Translations under genes and position numbers: made by a program | The notes under the pieces: generated by a model | What the model saw: the letters and a program-made list of their open reading frames with translations, nothing else | Databases searched by the model: none | What the model was told of the DNA's origin: nothing | Shown: piece after piece, positions 24,042-30,221 of the stretch | Position numbering within the stretch: the first letter of the stretch is position 1 | Layout of the letters: every line of letters begins with the position of its first letter | Origin: a virus | Length of the DNA stretch: 30,221 nucleotides | Direction: 5' to 3' (one strand) | Virus record (IMG/VR): IMGVR_UViG_3300028553_000786 | Span: 1 to 30,221 of that record

Positions 24042-24730
24042 AACAAACTATTGTAGTACACCATCATACTGGTCTAGGAGACCATTTTATTTGTAATGGC
24101 TTAATTCACTCATTACGAGACCATTATTCTATTGACTTAATATGTAAAAGAAATTATAATAAAACAGTAAAGCACTTATATGAAGACTTCGAAGATGTGA
24201 ATGTTGTTCCTGTTGATAATGAAATGGAAGATACGTTGAAACATATTCAAGAAACGAATCGACCATTAATGAGAGTCGGATTTGAAAATTGCGACTATAA
24301 TAATTTCGAAGAGTCCTTTTATCTAACCTCTGGGGTAGACCCAGATGCAGAATATGATAAATTTATACTTCCTGAGAGATTAGATAATTCTTGGAAATGG
24401 TATCACAGCCTAAAAGAAAAATTAGGCGAGGATTATATCTTTGTACATGATGCTAGTACATACGGTACTTTTGATCTTAAAATAGATTCTAAATTACCTA
24501 GACATACTGCAGTTAAAGAAGATACCGACGATGTTTTGGATTATGTAGATGCTATCTGTTTTGCTAAAGAAGTTCATGTTATCAATAGTGGCCTAAACAA
24601 TTTAGTATTTCAGTTATACTATAAGAATATGACAAAAGGTAAAATATTTTATCACAATGCAAGAAAGCTTAATCTTGGCGGAATACCAGTAAAGGTACCT
24701 GAAGGAATTGAGGTAATTGAATATGAGTAA
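24038..24730 (+). CDS. GT9/heptosyltransferase-like protein, short
   Basis: A 230-residue protein overlapping its upstream neighbour by ATGA. GLGDHFICNGLIHSL (12-26) resembles the GLGDxIxxxP start motif of ADP-heptose:LPS heptosyltransferases (GT9). Near the C terminus VINSGLNNLVFQL resembles the donor-site motif in which Ser/Asp-Ser-Gly precedes a His or Asn. At 230 residues it is much shorter than canonical GT9 proteins (about 320-350), so the two Rossmann halves are trimmed. Donor unknown. A sigma70-like sequence (11 of 12 consensus bases, 24132-24160) lies inside this gene but may be fortuitous. Confidence 0.58.
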   Translation: MKQTIVVHHHTGLGDHFICNGLIHSLRDHYSIDLICKRNYNKTVKHLYEDFEDVNVVPVDNEMEDTLKHIQETNRPLMRVGFENCDYNNFEESFYLTSGVDPDAEYDKFILPERLDNSWKWYHSLKEKLGEDYIFVHDASTYGTFDLKIDSKLPRHTAVKEDTDDVLDYVDAICFAKEVHVINSGLNNLVFQLYYKNMTKGKIFYHNARKLNLGGIPVKVPEGIEVIEYE

Positions 24731-25454
24731 ACGAGTAACAGTAATTACACCGACTACTGGTTCTAAGTATTTAGAACAAAACCTACAATCTGTTTCTGAG
24801 CAAACATATGATAATGTAGAACATCTTGTTGTTGTAGATGGTCCTCCATTTTGGAAATCCGCAAATGACATTTTAGAGTGTTATCAAGATAAAACAGTAA
24901 TGTATTTGCAGGAAAATACTGGAGCAGATCAATACAACGGGCACAGGATATATGGTTCAATGCCATACCTTGTTAATTCTGACTATGTGATGTTTTTAGA
25001 TGAAGACAATTACATAGATAAAAAGCATATAGAAACTTTAGTTAAAGTTTGCGAAACAAACGACTGGGCATTTTCGTTGAGAAAAATTGTAGACAAAGAT
25101 AATAATTATGTTTGTCTTGACGATTGTGAGAACTTAGGTAAGTGGCCTACTTGCTTAAGTGAACAGGAACTCTTTGTAGACGTTGGTGCATACTTTTTAC
25201 CAACGACAATTGCTATTCAAATTTCACCTCTTTGGTATCGAAGAGCAAGACATCCAGATGAACAACCAGAAGTAGATCGTATTATTATGCAAACACTTCT
25301 TGCATATGGTTGGAGCTATGATACTAATGGAATGTATACGTTAAATTATAGAGTTGGTAATAGAGAAGATTCGGTTAAAGCGGACTTCTTTATATGGGGC
25401 AATAGCGTGATGGAAAAGAAATTTAAGGATGGATACCCATGGAGAAAGAAATAG
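24723..25454 (+). CDS. GT2-family glycosyltransferase
   Basis: The start is the ATG at 24723, overlapping the previous gene by 8 bases and preceded by GAGG; a TTG two codons upstream is less likely. The 243-residue product is a typical GT-A inverting enzyme. VTVITPTTGSKYLEQNLQSV (5-24) is the nucleotide-binding strand and loop, VVVDGPP (37-42) the second, and MFLDEDNYID (90-99) contains the metal-binding Asp93-x-Asp95. There are no C-terminal membrane helices, unlike polyprenyl GT2 enzymes, so it is soluble. It is the last gene of the glycan island, overlapping the DUF3310-type gene by 16 bases. Confidence 0.82.
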   Translation: MSKRVTVITPTTGSKYLEQNLQSVSEQTYDNVEHLVVVDGPPFWKSANDILECYQDKTVMYLQENTGADQYNGHRIYGSMPYLVNSDYVMFLDEDNYIDKKHIETLVKVCETNDWAFSLRKIVDKDNNYVCLDDCENLGKWPTCLSEQELFVDVGAYFLPTTIAIQISPLWYRRARHPDEQPEVDRIIMQTLLAYGWSYDTNGMYTLNYRVGNREDSVKADFFIWGNSVMEKKFKDGYPWRKK

Positions 25455-25726
25455 CATACAAATATAATGAGGGAGAACTCTTAAAAGAGTTTAAAGAATA
25501 TATCGATGCCACCTACGGCGAACACTATTCAATGAATAAATTTCAGGCAACCGAATTTATTATTGATAGTGGGCATGGTGTCGGATTTACCGTTGGGAAC
25601 GTAATAAAATATGCCCAAAGATACGGAAAGAAAGCCGAAAGGAATAGACAAGACATATTAAAGGTGTTACACTATAGCATGATGTTATTATATGTACACG
25701 ACATTGAAACCAAGGAGATTAAATAA
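25439..25726 (+). CDS. DUF3310-like small protein
   Basis: A 95-residue protein. DSGHGVGFTVGNVIKYAQRYGKK (about 48-70) followed by NRQDILKVLHYSMML is the conserved block of DUF3310, a phage family sometimes labelled nucleotide kinase-like but of unknown function. Its position right before the sliding clamp marks a return to replication genes. The start lies within the end of the GT2 gene and the stop overlaps the gp45 ATG by one base. No catalytic residue can be named. Confidence 0.68.
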   Translation: MEKEIAYKYNEGELLKEFKEYIDATYGEHYSMNKFQATEFIIDSGHGVGFTVGNVIKYAQRYGKKAERNRQDILKVLHYSMMLLYVHDIETKEIK

Positions 25727-26382
25727 TGCAGATTAGTAAAGAAACAATTGATATCCTAAAGAATTTTGCTGGGATCAACAGCAACATTCTTATCAGAAAA
25801 GGTAAAACCTTATCCACAATTAGCACGGCAAAAAACATTTTTGCTAAAGCAACAGTCGCAGAAGACTTCTTAGAAGAAGTTGCGATCTATGATTTGAATT
25901 CTTTGTTGGCATTGCTAACATTAATGGAAAATCAGAATGTTGAATTTGGTGAAAAGAGTTTGACAATTTCTAAAGACTCAGGTAAATTTGAATATTTCTA
26001 TTCTAGCCCTACTGTTATTGTTGCGGCGCCTACGAAGGATATTGAAGTAGATACACACTATGAGTTTAAGTTAACAGCAGAAGATGTTAACATGATTATG
26101 AAGGCCGCAGCTATTACAGGTGCTCCTACAATTACAATCGCTTGTAAGGGCGACGATGTTACTTTGACAATTGGTGATAAGAAAAATGATACGGCAAATA
26201 CCTATAAGAAAGTTATAGGTAAATGCGAGCACACATTTGATTGCCATATGGCAGTAGAAAACTTCAAGATCATTCCTGATGCTTATTCAGTAACAATCTC
26301 GAAAAAGAAAGCATTCCAATTTAAACACGCAACAAAACCATTGGGTTATTTTATCGCAATGGAACCTGATTCGGTGGTGTAA
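25726..26382 (+). CDS. 45: Sliding clamp gp45 (DNA polymerase processivity factor)
   Basis: A 218-residue protein with AAGGAG before the ATG. MQISKETIDILKNFAGINSN matches the N terminus of T4-type gp45, and the rest has the alternating strand pattern of two PCNA-like domains. It ends in KPLGYFIAMEPDSVV, the final strand of the clamp family. A trimer of gp45 encircles DNA, tethers polymerase gp43 and, with gp33 and gp55, activates late transcription. gp44 and gp62, its loader, follow. In this window two proteins (the glycosyltransferase at 2522 and DpdA) have tails that might dock on this clamp. Confidence 0.92.
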   Translation: MQISKETIDILKNFAGINSNILIRKGKTLSTISTAKNIFAKATVAEDFLEEVAIYDLNSLLALLTLMENQNVEFGEKSLTISKDSGKFEYFYSSPTVIVAAPTKDIEVDTHYEFKLTAEDVNMIMKAAAITGAPTITIACKGDDVTLTIGDKKNDTANTYKKVIGKCEHTFDCHMAVENFKIIPDAYSVTISKKKAFQFKHATKPLGYFIAMEPDSVV

Positions 26383-26383
26383 T

Positions 26384-26566
26384 ATGCAAGAATCTTTTTA
26401 TGTACCAAGACGTGAGTATATTGCTGTTCTTCGTAATGAAGTAGAAACATTAAAGCGCTTTTACTATAAACCAAACGAAGAAGGCACAGGACATTTTACT
26501 ACTACAATTGGTGTATTAGAACAACGTATTAACGAACTTAATACTGTCCAAGATGCAACAGCTTGA
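26384..26566 (+). CDS. Small hypothetical protein, 60 aa
   Basis: A 60-residue protein starting one base after the clamp stop. It is mostly helical and charged (REYIAVLRNEVETLKRFYY, then TIGVLEQRINELN), giving short coiled-coil potential at both ends. I recognise no family. Its 3' end overlaps the next gene by 14 bases. Placement between clamp and clamp loader in an otherwise tight operon supports it being real, perhaps a small modifier of replication proteins, which is speculation. Confidence 0.55.
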   Translation: MQESFYVPRREYIAVLRNEVETLKRFYYKPNEEGTGHFTTTIGVLEQRINELNTVQDATA

Positions 26567-26891
26567 GATACCATTCTTCTATCCTCTAACGGAGCAAATT
26601 CCGTTAGAGTTAGACTTCACTCCTAGTGAACAATGGATTGCTGAATGGCGAAAGAAACAATGGAACACTAATACACTTGCAACTAGTGGTAGTATTTTGA
26701 TTAGTGGCACAGGTATAACTACATGGGCACAGGCACCTATGTCTTCTTTTGTTGTGAAGCCTTCTACAAAGAATGTTGGTAAATGGGAAATCTCAGAGTC
26801 TATGTTTGTGTATAGACCAATAAAGCCAAATGCTGTTATCAGATTTATGACCAAGCATCTTCTTGGTTTTAAATGGCATGATGAAATTTAA
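26553..26891 (+). CDS. Hypothetical phage protein, 112 aa
   Basis: A 112-residue soluble protein. The N terminus is aromatic and Pro-rich (LEIPFFYPLTEQIPLELDF), followed by SEQWIAEWRKKQW. The C-terminal half (FVYRPIKPNAVIRFMTKHLLGFKWHDE) is basic and aromatic and could bind nucleic acid or protein. I recall comparable proteins between gp45 and gp44 in marine T4-like phages without assigned function. It overlaps the upstream ORF. The downstream gap to gp44 holds a GAGG ribosome-binding site. Confidence 0.6.
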   Translation: MQQLEIPFFYPLTEQIPLELDFTPSEQWIAEWRKKQWNTNTLATSGSILISGTGITTWAQAPMSSFVVKPSTKNVGKWEISESMFVYRPIKPNAVIRFMTKHLLGFKWHDEI

Positions 26892-26909
26892 TTATATTAT
26901 GAGGTTATT

Positions 26910-27851
26910 ATGGATTATCGTGAAAATGAATTTTTGTGGGTTGAGAAGTATCGCCCTCGTAAATTAGAAGACTGTATCTTACCCGCAGACCAAAAGACCA
27001 TCTTTCTAGAGATGTTGTCTAAAGGTGAGATACAGAATATGCTATTATGCGGTGGTGCTGGTATGGGCAAGACCACAGTTGCCCGAGCATTATGTGAAGA
27101 ACTACAAACAGACTATATCGTAATTAACGGTTCGGAAGAATCTGGTATTGATGTTCTTCGCACAAAGATTAAACAGTTTGCATCTACTGTATCATTCAGT
27201 GGCAAGGCAAAGGTTGTAATTTTAGACGAGGCAGATTATCTTAATCCCAATTCTACACAACCTGCACTAAGAGCATTTATAGAAGAGTTTTCGAATAACT
27301 GTAGATTCATTCTTACTTGTAACTTTAAGAATAGAATTATTCCTCCATTACATTCTCGATGCGCTGTTATCGAATTTAAATTACCTAAAGCAGATAGACC
27401 AAAGATTGCGGCAGCATTCTTCAAGCGCGTTACTGAGATTATGTCAATCGAAAAGATTGAGGCAGATGGTAAAGTAATCGCAAAAGTTATCGAGAAACAT
27501 TTCCCCGATTATCGACGTGTATTAAATGAGCTACAAAGATATTCAGCCTCAGGAAAGATTGACGAAGGAATCTTTGTTAATCTAGGTGAGTCTAATATGC
27601 AAGAACTAATCGCTTGTCTAAAAGATGGCGATTGGAAAAAGATGAGAACTTGGGTTGTTAATAATATTGATAATGATCCTGGAACAATCTTTAGAAAATT
27701 ATATGATACACTAACCGATCATGTTAAGCAAGTACCGCAATTGGTTTTGCTATTGGCAGATTATCAATATAAATCTGCATTCTGCGCTGACCAAGAGATT
27801 AATCTAGTTGCTTGTTTAACTGAGATTATGGCGGCGGTAGAATTTAAATGA
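26910..27851 (+). CDS. 44: Clamp loader ATPase gp44
   Basis: A 313-residue AAA+ protein. LWVEKYRPRKLEDC (9-22) is the family N terminus. Walker A is GGAGMGKT (48-55) and Walker B is VVILDEAD (102-109). Sensor 1 lies in FILTCNF, and the arginine-finger SRC motif is at 149-151. Length equals T4 gp44 (319 aa). Four gp44 and one gp62 load gp45 onto DNA. The next gene, a membrane protein, overlaps its stop by ATGA. Codons and composition match the neighbours. Confidence 0.95.
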   Translation: MDYRENEFLWVEKYRPRKLEDCILPADQKTIFLEMLSKGEIQNMLLCGGAGMGKTTVARALCEELQTDYIVINGSEESGIDVLRTKIKQFASTVSFSGKAKVVILDEADYLNPNSTQPALRAFIEEFSNNCRFILTCNFKNRIIPPLHSRCAVIEFKLPKADRPKIAAAFFKRVTEIMSIEKIEADGKVIAKVIEKHFPDYRRVLNELQRYSASGKIDEGIFVNLGESNMQELIACLKDGDWKKMRTWVVNNIDNDPGTIFRKLYDTLTDHVKQVPQLVLLLADYQYKSAFCADQEINLVACLTEIMAAVEFK

Positions 27852-28135
27852 TAGATATTTTTCAACCTACTATACAATGGATCAAAGATGACTGGAATTC
27901 TAATCGCATTCGCTTTGCTGCCGAGCTTGTTGCTTGGGCTATTAGTATTGGGTGTAGCATTACAATGGCACTTACCGTACCAACACCTCCCCTCCTGGCT
28001 CTTTATCCTGTTTGGATTGCTGGCTGCGCTATCTATGCTTGGGCTGCTTATACTAGGAAATCTTTTGGGATGCTTGCTAACTACATCCTGCTTACTACCA
28101 TAGACACAATTGGTTTGGTAAGGATGTTGACATGA
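27848..28135 (+). CDS. Small integral membrane protein
   Basis: A 95-residue hydrophobic protein with about three membrane helices: roughly 21-43 (FAAELVAWAISIGCSITMAL), 47-66 and 72-93. The loop Ala-Tyr-Thr-Arg-Lys is positively charged. It starts in an ATGA overlap with gp44 and ends in one with gp62, so it is co-translated with the clamp loader. I recall similar membrane proteins in other marine T4-like phages; the function is unknown. A shorter + frame and a long - frame overlap it but lack these couplings. It may anchor the replisome to the membrane or act on the host envelope; this is inference. Confidence 0.75.
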   Translation: MIDIFQPTIQWIKDDWNSNRIRFAAELVAWAISIGCSITMALTVPTPPLLALYPVWIAGCAIYAWAAYTRKSFGMLANYILLTTIDTIGLVRMLT

Positions 28136-28590
28136 GTTTATTCGGAGAACCAGTAAAGAAAATTGAAGAGGTTCCTTATAAAGCGCCAGCAATATCACCT
28201 TTCGATTTTATTAACGCAATACATCATAGTAAGGATAATCTAATAGTTGACGATTGGTCGGAGAAACAGTATAATCCATATATCATAAACAAAGGTTTGT
28301 CATATGGACACGATACAGTAATCCCAGCCAATGAGATGAACTCGCGTCCGCATCTGGACAAAATACTACAATTTCATTTTCTTATAAATATCATTAGGCC
28401 TAAAAAAAGATTTAATAAATGGATCAAGGCTGAGAAAATCGATGATTTGGAGGTTGTCAAAGAATACTATGGTTATAGCACAGAAAAAGCTAAACAAGTA
28501 CTCCCACTCTTAAATGATTCGATCTTAGATGAGATGAAAAAAAGAATAACAAAAGGTGGTAAGAATGAGTACCGATCTAATCAACATTAA
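28132..28590 (+). CDS. 62: Clamp loader small subunit gp62
   Basis: A 152-residue protein located exactly where T4 has gene 62, between gp44 and RegA. It begins MSLFGEP, like T4 gp62 (MSLF). It contains SPFDFINAIHHSKDNL near the N terminus and a helical segment HFLINIIRPKKRFNKWIK, where T4 has the basic PRGKRYGKWAK block. It is shorter than T4 gp62 (187 aa). It forms the clamp-loader complex with gp44. Similarity is weak overall, so gene order carries much of the evidence. Confidence 0.8.
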   Translation: MSLFGEPVKKIEEVPYKAPAISPFDFINAIHHSKDNLIVDDWSEKQYNPYIINKGLSYGHDTVIPANEMNSRPHLDKILQFHFLINIIRPKKRFNKWIKAEKIDDLEVVKEYYGYSTEKAKQVLPLLNDSILDEMKKRITKGGKNEYRSNQH

Positions 28591-28999
28591 TTTCCCGGGA
28601 TATAATCCGCTGGAAGTTGTGCTCTCCGAACCGGATGATTTTTTAAAAGTACGTGAAACTCTAACAAGAATTGGTGTGGCTTCTCGCAAGGATAAAACAT
28701 TATTTCAATCATGCCATATACTACATAAACAAGGCAGATATTTCATTGTCCATTTTAAAGAATTATTTGCGCTGGATGGCAAATCTGCAGATCTATCAGA
28801 AAACGATCTGCAACGAAGAAACACTATTGCTAAGTTATTAGTAGATTGGGGTTTGGTTAAAATTAACAATCCTCAGAATTTTATTGATTATGCCCCGCTT
28901 TCACAAATCAAAGTAATTTCTCATAAGGAAAAAGATGAGTGGAAATTGGAAACAAAGTATAATATCGGTAAGAAAAAACCGATAACTAGTAATAAATAA
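28565..28999 (+). CDS. regA: RegA translational repressor
   Basis: The start is the ATG at 28565, preceded by AAAGGTGG; a GTG three codons upstream is less likely. The 144-residue product matches T4 RegA closely in the middle: EPDDFLKVRETLTRIGVA, KDKTLFQSCHIL, GRYFIVHFKELF, RRNTIAKLLVDWGL and EWKLETKYNIGKK. RegA binds the start regions of early mRNAs and represses their translation, including clamp and clamp-loader genes and its own. It has a short N-terminal extension relative to T4. gp43 does not follow here, unlike T4; a structured leader and accessory genes do. Confidence 0.93.
   Translation: MSTDLININFPGYNPLEVVLSEPDDFLKVRETLTRIGVASRKDKTLFQSCHILHKQGRYFIVHFKELFALDGKSADLSENDLQRRNTIAKLLVDWGLVKINNPQNFIDYAPLSQIKVISHKEKDEWKLETKYNIGKKKPITSNK
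28991..28998 (+). promoter_or_regulatory. Candidate T4-type late promoter motif AATAAATA
   Basis: AATAAATA lies over the last codons of regA and its stop, and resembles the NATAAATA -10 motif used by late sigma factor gp55 in cyanophage relatives of T4. Transcription starting about 10 bases downstream would include the whole structured leader before the 29107 gene. No -35 hexamer is seen, as expected for late promoters. The motif is short and AT-rich, so chance is a real alternative. Confidence 0.4.
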
Positions 29000-29020
29000 T
29001 TATATCCCAGGGATGGGAAG

Positions 29021-29075
29021 CAAGGCGGAGGTAACCTTGTAAAAACCTTCACCAACGCTATGCCTTCGGGGTAGC
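29021..29075 (+). other. Structured RNA leader between regA and the 29107 gene
   Basis: The 107-base gap after regA (29000-29106) holds no ORF but two predicted stem-loops. The first pairs CAAGG (29021-29025) with CCTTG (29035-29039) around a GGAGG-containing loop. The second (29057-29075) pairs GCTAT with GTAGC, then CC with GG around a TTCG loop, with one bulged G. C(UUCG)G is an exceptionally stable tetraloop. No T-run follows, so termination is not obvious; mRNA stabilisation, a small RNA or translational control are possible. AAGGAG (29095-29100) follows for the next gene. Confidence 0.5.
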
Positions 29076-29106
29076 ATTATTAACTCGCTTAATTAAGGAG
29101 CACAAA

Positions 29107-29331
29107 ATGACACAATTCGTAAACACTGCCATCGACACTATTGCTGGCGCAAAGAAAACTTTCGTTACTACATTCGTACCTAACGAAGAATTAAGAAAAC
29201 CCCTAGACACTTACATTGACGCGCAAACAGATTTTGCTAAGAAGGTCGCTGCCGAAGTTAATAACTTCTTCACTACTATCAGCCTAGCAACATATTCTGT
29301 TGATGTTAAAAAAGCATTCGCAACTAAGTAA
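29107..29331 (+). CDS. Small helical protein, weakly phasin-like
   Basis: A 74-residue protein with an ideal AAGGAG six bases before the ATG. It is predicted almost entirely helical: FVNTAIDTIAGAKKTFVTTF, then a break at VPNEELRKPL, then YIDAQTDFAKKVAAEVNNFF. The Ala/Thr/Phe-rich amphipathic helices recall small phasin-like proteins that coat polyhydroxyalkanoate granules, but the similarity is compositional and weak. Good translation signals, a long leader and a possible late promoter suggest high expression. It precedes Hsp20 by 12 bases. Function unknown. Confidence 0.6.
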   Translation: MTQFVNTAIDTIAGAKKTFVTTFVPNEELRKPLDTYIDAQTDFAKKVAAEVNNFFTTISLATYSVDVKKAFATK

Positions 29332-29343
29332 TAGGGGTTTAAC

Positions 29344-29853
29344 ATGACATATTTTTTAAACAACCTACCTAAAGATTTTGACAAATTTTTTGTAGGATTT
29401 GACGACCAATTCAATCGCCTTTCAAAGATCCATGATGATCTAACGAAAGCAATTCCAAACTATCCTCCATACAATATCAAGAAAACCGGCGATAACACTT
29501 ACGTTATCGAATTGGCTATTGCTGGATTTGCTAAGCAGGATATTGAAATTGAATTAGCAGACGGCAAAATGATTATTAAAGGCAATGTAGAAAATACAGA
29601 AGCTGAAGATAATTTCTTGTTCAAAGGTATTGCAAACCGAGCTTTCACTCGTACCTTCGCTTTAGAAGATACGATAGAAGTTAAGGATGCAGCAATGATG
29701 AATGGCATGCTTAAAGTATTCTTGGAAAAGATTATTCCTGAGCACAAGAAGCCAAAGAAAATTGAAGTTAAAGATACAGAAGCAGAAACAAAATCTTCTA
29801 AAAAATCTAAAGCTCAGTTTTTAACAGAAGATCCTTTGAGTCGTGATCTATGA
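29344..29853 (+). CDS. Small heat shock protein Hsp20 (IbpA-like)
   Basis: A 169-residue alpha-crystallin-domain protein. YNIKKTGDNTYVIELAIAGF (43-62) is the first strand pair, ELADGKMIIKGN the next, and LFKGIANRAFTRTFAL contains the IbpA-type FKGIA-R-F-R-F block. NGMLKVFLEKIIPE ends the domain with an Ile-x-Pro-like anchor. A Lys-rich tail of about 30 residues follows. Hsp20 genes are common in aquatic T4-like phages, presumably to hold unfolded phage or host proteins during infection. It is preceded by AGGGG and overlaps the next gene by ATGA. Confidence 0.92.
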   Translation: MTYFLNNLPKDFDKFFVGFDDQFNRLSKIHDDLTKAIPNYPPYNIKKTGDNTYVIELAIAGFAKQDIEIELADGKMIIKGNVENTEAEDNFLFKGIANRAFTRTFALEDTIEVKDAAMMNGMLKVFLEKIIPEHKKPKKIEVKDTEAETKSSKKSKAQFLTEDPLSRDL

Positions 29854-30035
29854 AGGATGGCTTAGATGCTCTGGAAGGAGTACAGGCACCTTTATTGAAA
29901 GACTTTTGGGTATGGGTAAAAAGAAATTTTACTACATCATATCAAGCTGAGGTTGAAGCTTATCTCGCAGATTCTACAGATCACGCAGACGTTGAACGAC
30001 GAATGCGCACTTTACAAAGAAGAGGTATGTTATGA
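29850..30035 (+). CDS. DUF3563-like small protein
   Basis: A 61-residue protein that overlaps Hsp20 by ATGA. The C-terminal half AEVEAYLADSTDHADVERRMRTLQRRG matches the DUF3563 pattern, in which a YLA...D segment is followed by ERRMR, known from proteobacterial proteins of unknown function. The N terminus has a Trp-rich basic helix (LLKDFWVWVKRNFTT). It may be taken from a proteobacterial host. No catalytic motif is visible. Confidence 0.68.
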   Translation: MKDGLDALEGVQAPLLKDFWVWVKRNFTTSYQAEVEAYLADSTDHADVERRMRTLQRRGML

Positions 30036-30115
30036 AAAAAATCTTTTTAAGTATTTTGGAAGCTATTCAAGCTATCAAAAAACATAGGACTGGCCCCGGG
30101 TTAAAGGGTCGTTAG
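30032..30115 (+). CDS. 27-residue basic peptide
   Basis: An ATG overlaps the DUF3563-like stop (ATGA), with AGAGG upstream. The product is 27 residues, beginning MKKIFLSILEAIQAIKK and ending GPGLKGR, an amphipathic basic helix plus a Gly/Arg tail. It ends five bases before a strong terminator, so it would be the last cistron of the Hsp20 operon. It is too short for a family call. It could be a real small protein or the chance remnant of an open frame. Confidence 0.45.
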   Translation: MKKIFLSILEAIQAIKKHRTGPGLKGR

Positions 30116-30119
30116 ACAC

Positions 30120-30139
30120 GGGGGCTTAGGCCCCCTTTT
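30120..30139 (+). terminator. Intrinsic terminator after the Hsp20 operon
   Basis: GGGGGC (30120-30125) pairs with GCCCCC (30130-30135) around a TTAG loop, followed immediately by TTTTATT. This is a standard Rho-independent terminator on the + strand and the strongest one in the window. It separates the Hsp20 operon from the next gene. Confidence 0.9.
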
Positions 30140-30153
30140 ATTAGGAAATTAAA

Positions 30154-30221
30154 ATGGCAATCAAAGTAGTTAAGTTAGTAACAGGTGAAGAAGTTGTAGG
30201 TGATATTACCGAAAATGGAAA
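30154..30221 (+). CDS. Start of a small protein, possibly Sm-like (runs off the window)
   Basis: An ATG at 30154 follows AGGAAA and the terminator. The visible 22 codons read MAIKVVKLVTGEEVVGDITE and continue past the window edge. The pattern of a Lys-Leu-x-Thr-Gly-Glu-Glu-Val turn between two strands resembles the N terminus of Sm-like small proteins that I recall from T4-like marine phages. With so little sequence this is tentative. A further promoter for it is not visible between terminator and ATG. Confidence 0.5.
   Translation, partial: MAIKVVKLVTGEEVVGDITENG

Noticed and set aside
27764-28198. 144-residue open frame on the - strand across gp44, the membrane gene and gp62
   Set aside because: It covers three real + genes that are coupled by overlaps, has no ribosome-binding site or - strand promoter, and its composition is that of a shadow frame.
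28383-28390. TATAAATA, an exact T4 late -10 motif
   Set aside because: It lies inside gp62 about 170 bases before regA, an early or middle gene, and in AT-rich coding DNA. I saw nothing else to support it.
1-30221. tRNA genes, CRISPR arrays, insertion sequences or integrase
   Set aside because: Reading by eye I found no repeat-spacer pattern, cloverleaf, terminal inverted repeats or transposase or integrase frame. A tRNA scan would be needed to exclude a cryptic tRNA.

Overview
The window reads as part of the genome of a T4-like myovirus, probably aquatic. It carries the T4 replication and recombination core: gp47, gp46, gp45 (sliding clamp), gp44 and gp62 (clamp loader) and RegA. It also has accessory genes common in aquatic T4-like phages: a MoxR/CobS-type ATPase with a VWA partner, a 2OG-Fe(II) oxygenase, Hsp20, DUF2452 and DUF3310. 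The DNA is AT-rich. Every credible gene lies on the + strand, and most neighbours overlap by a few bases. The host cannot be fixed from this stretch. The DUF3563-type protein and Hsp20 suggest a proteobacterium, perhaps a beta- or alphaproteobacterium.

Region 1 (1-8865) looks like a DNA hypermodification operon. It holds the end of folE, a QueD, a DpdA-type transglycosylase and a second QueD-like tunnelling-fold protein, all pointing to 7-deazaguanine in phage DNA. Interleaved with these are three GT-B glycosyltransferases, a GalE-like epimerase, a triad-bearing class I glutamine amidotransferase-like protein, a DEDD exonuclease and a cupin. One glycosyltransferase and the adjacent DpdA both end in the same kind of short tail (TLESLFE and SLEDLFA), which resembles a sliding-clamp-binding motif. 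My main hypothesis is a sugar-decorated 7-deazaguanine installed by clamp-tethered enzymes.

Region 2 (8855-12966) is the recombination module: DUF2452, gp47 and gp46, followed by a 2OG-Fe(II) oxygenase and a small protein.

Region 3 (12984-16538) holds an HExxH-plus-VWA protein and a MoxR/CobS AAA+ ATPase. Each has its own perfect sigma70-consensus promoter, and the two promoters share sequence beyond the hexamers. The block ends in a UUCG-capped hairpin.

Region 4 (16551-25454) is a glycan island of about 8.9 kb lying between gp46 and gp45, genes that are adjacent or close in T4. It encodes GDP-mannose 4,6-dehydratase, a GDP-fucose-synthase-like enzyme, a DegT-family PLP enzyme whose catalytic Lys is replaced by His (as in ColD-type 3-dehydrases), two fucosyltransferase-like proteins (GT11-like and GT10) and five other glycosyltransferase-like proteins. 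The nucleotide sugar could be GDP-L-fucose or GDP-L-colitose.

Region 5 (25439-28999) is the clamp, clamp-loader and RegA module in T4 order, with small proteins inserted, including a membrane protein between gp44 and gp62. Region 6 (29000-30221) starts with a structured leader preceded by a T4-late-like motif. It then has a small helical protein, Hsp20, a DUF3563-like protein, a 27-residue peptide, a strong intrinsic terminator and the start of a further gene.
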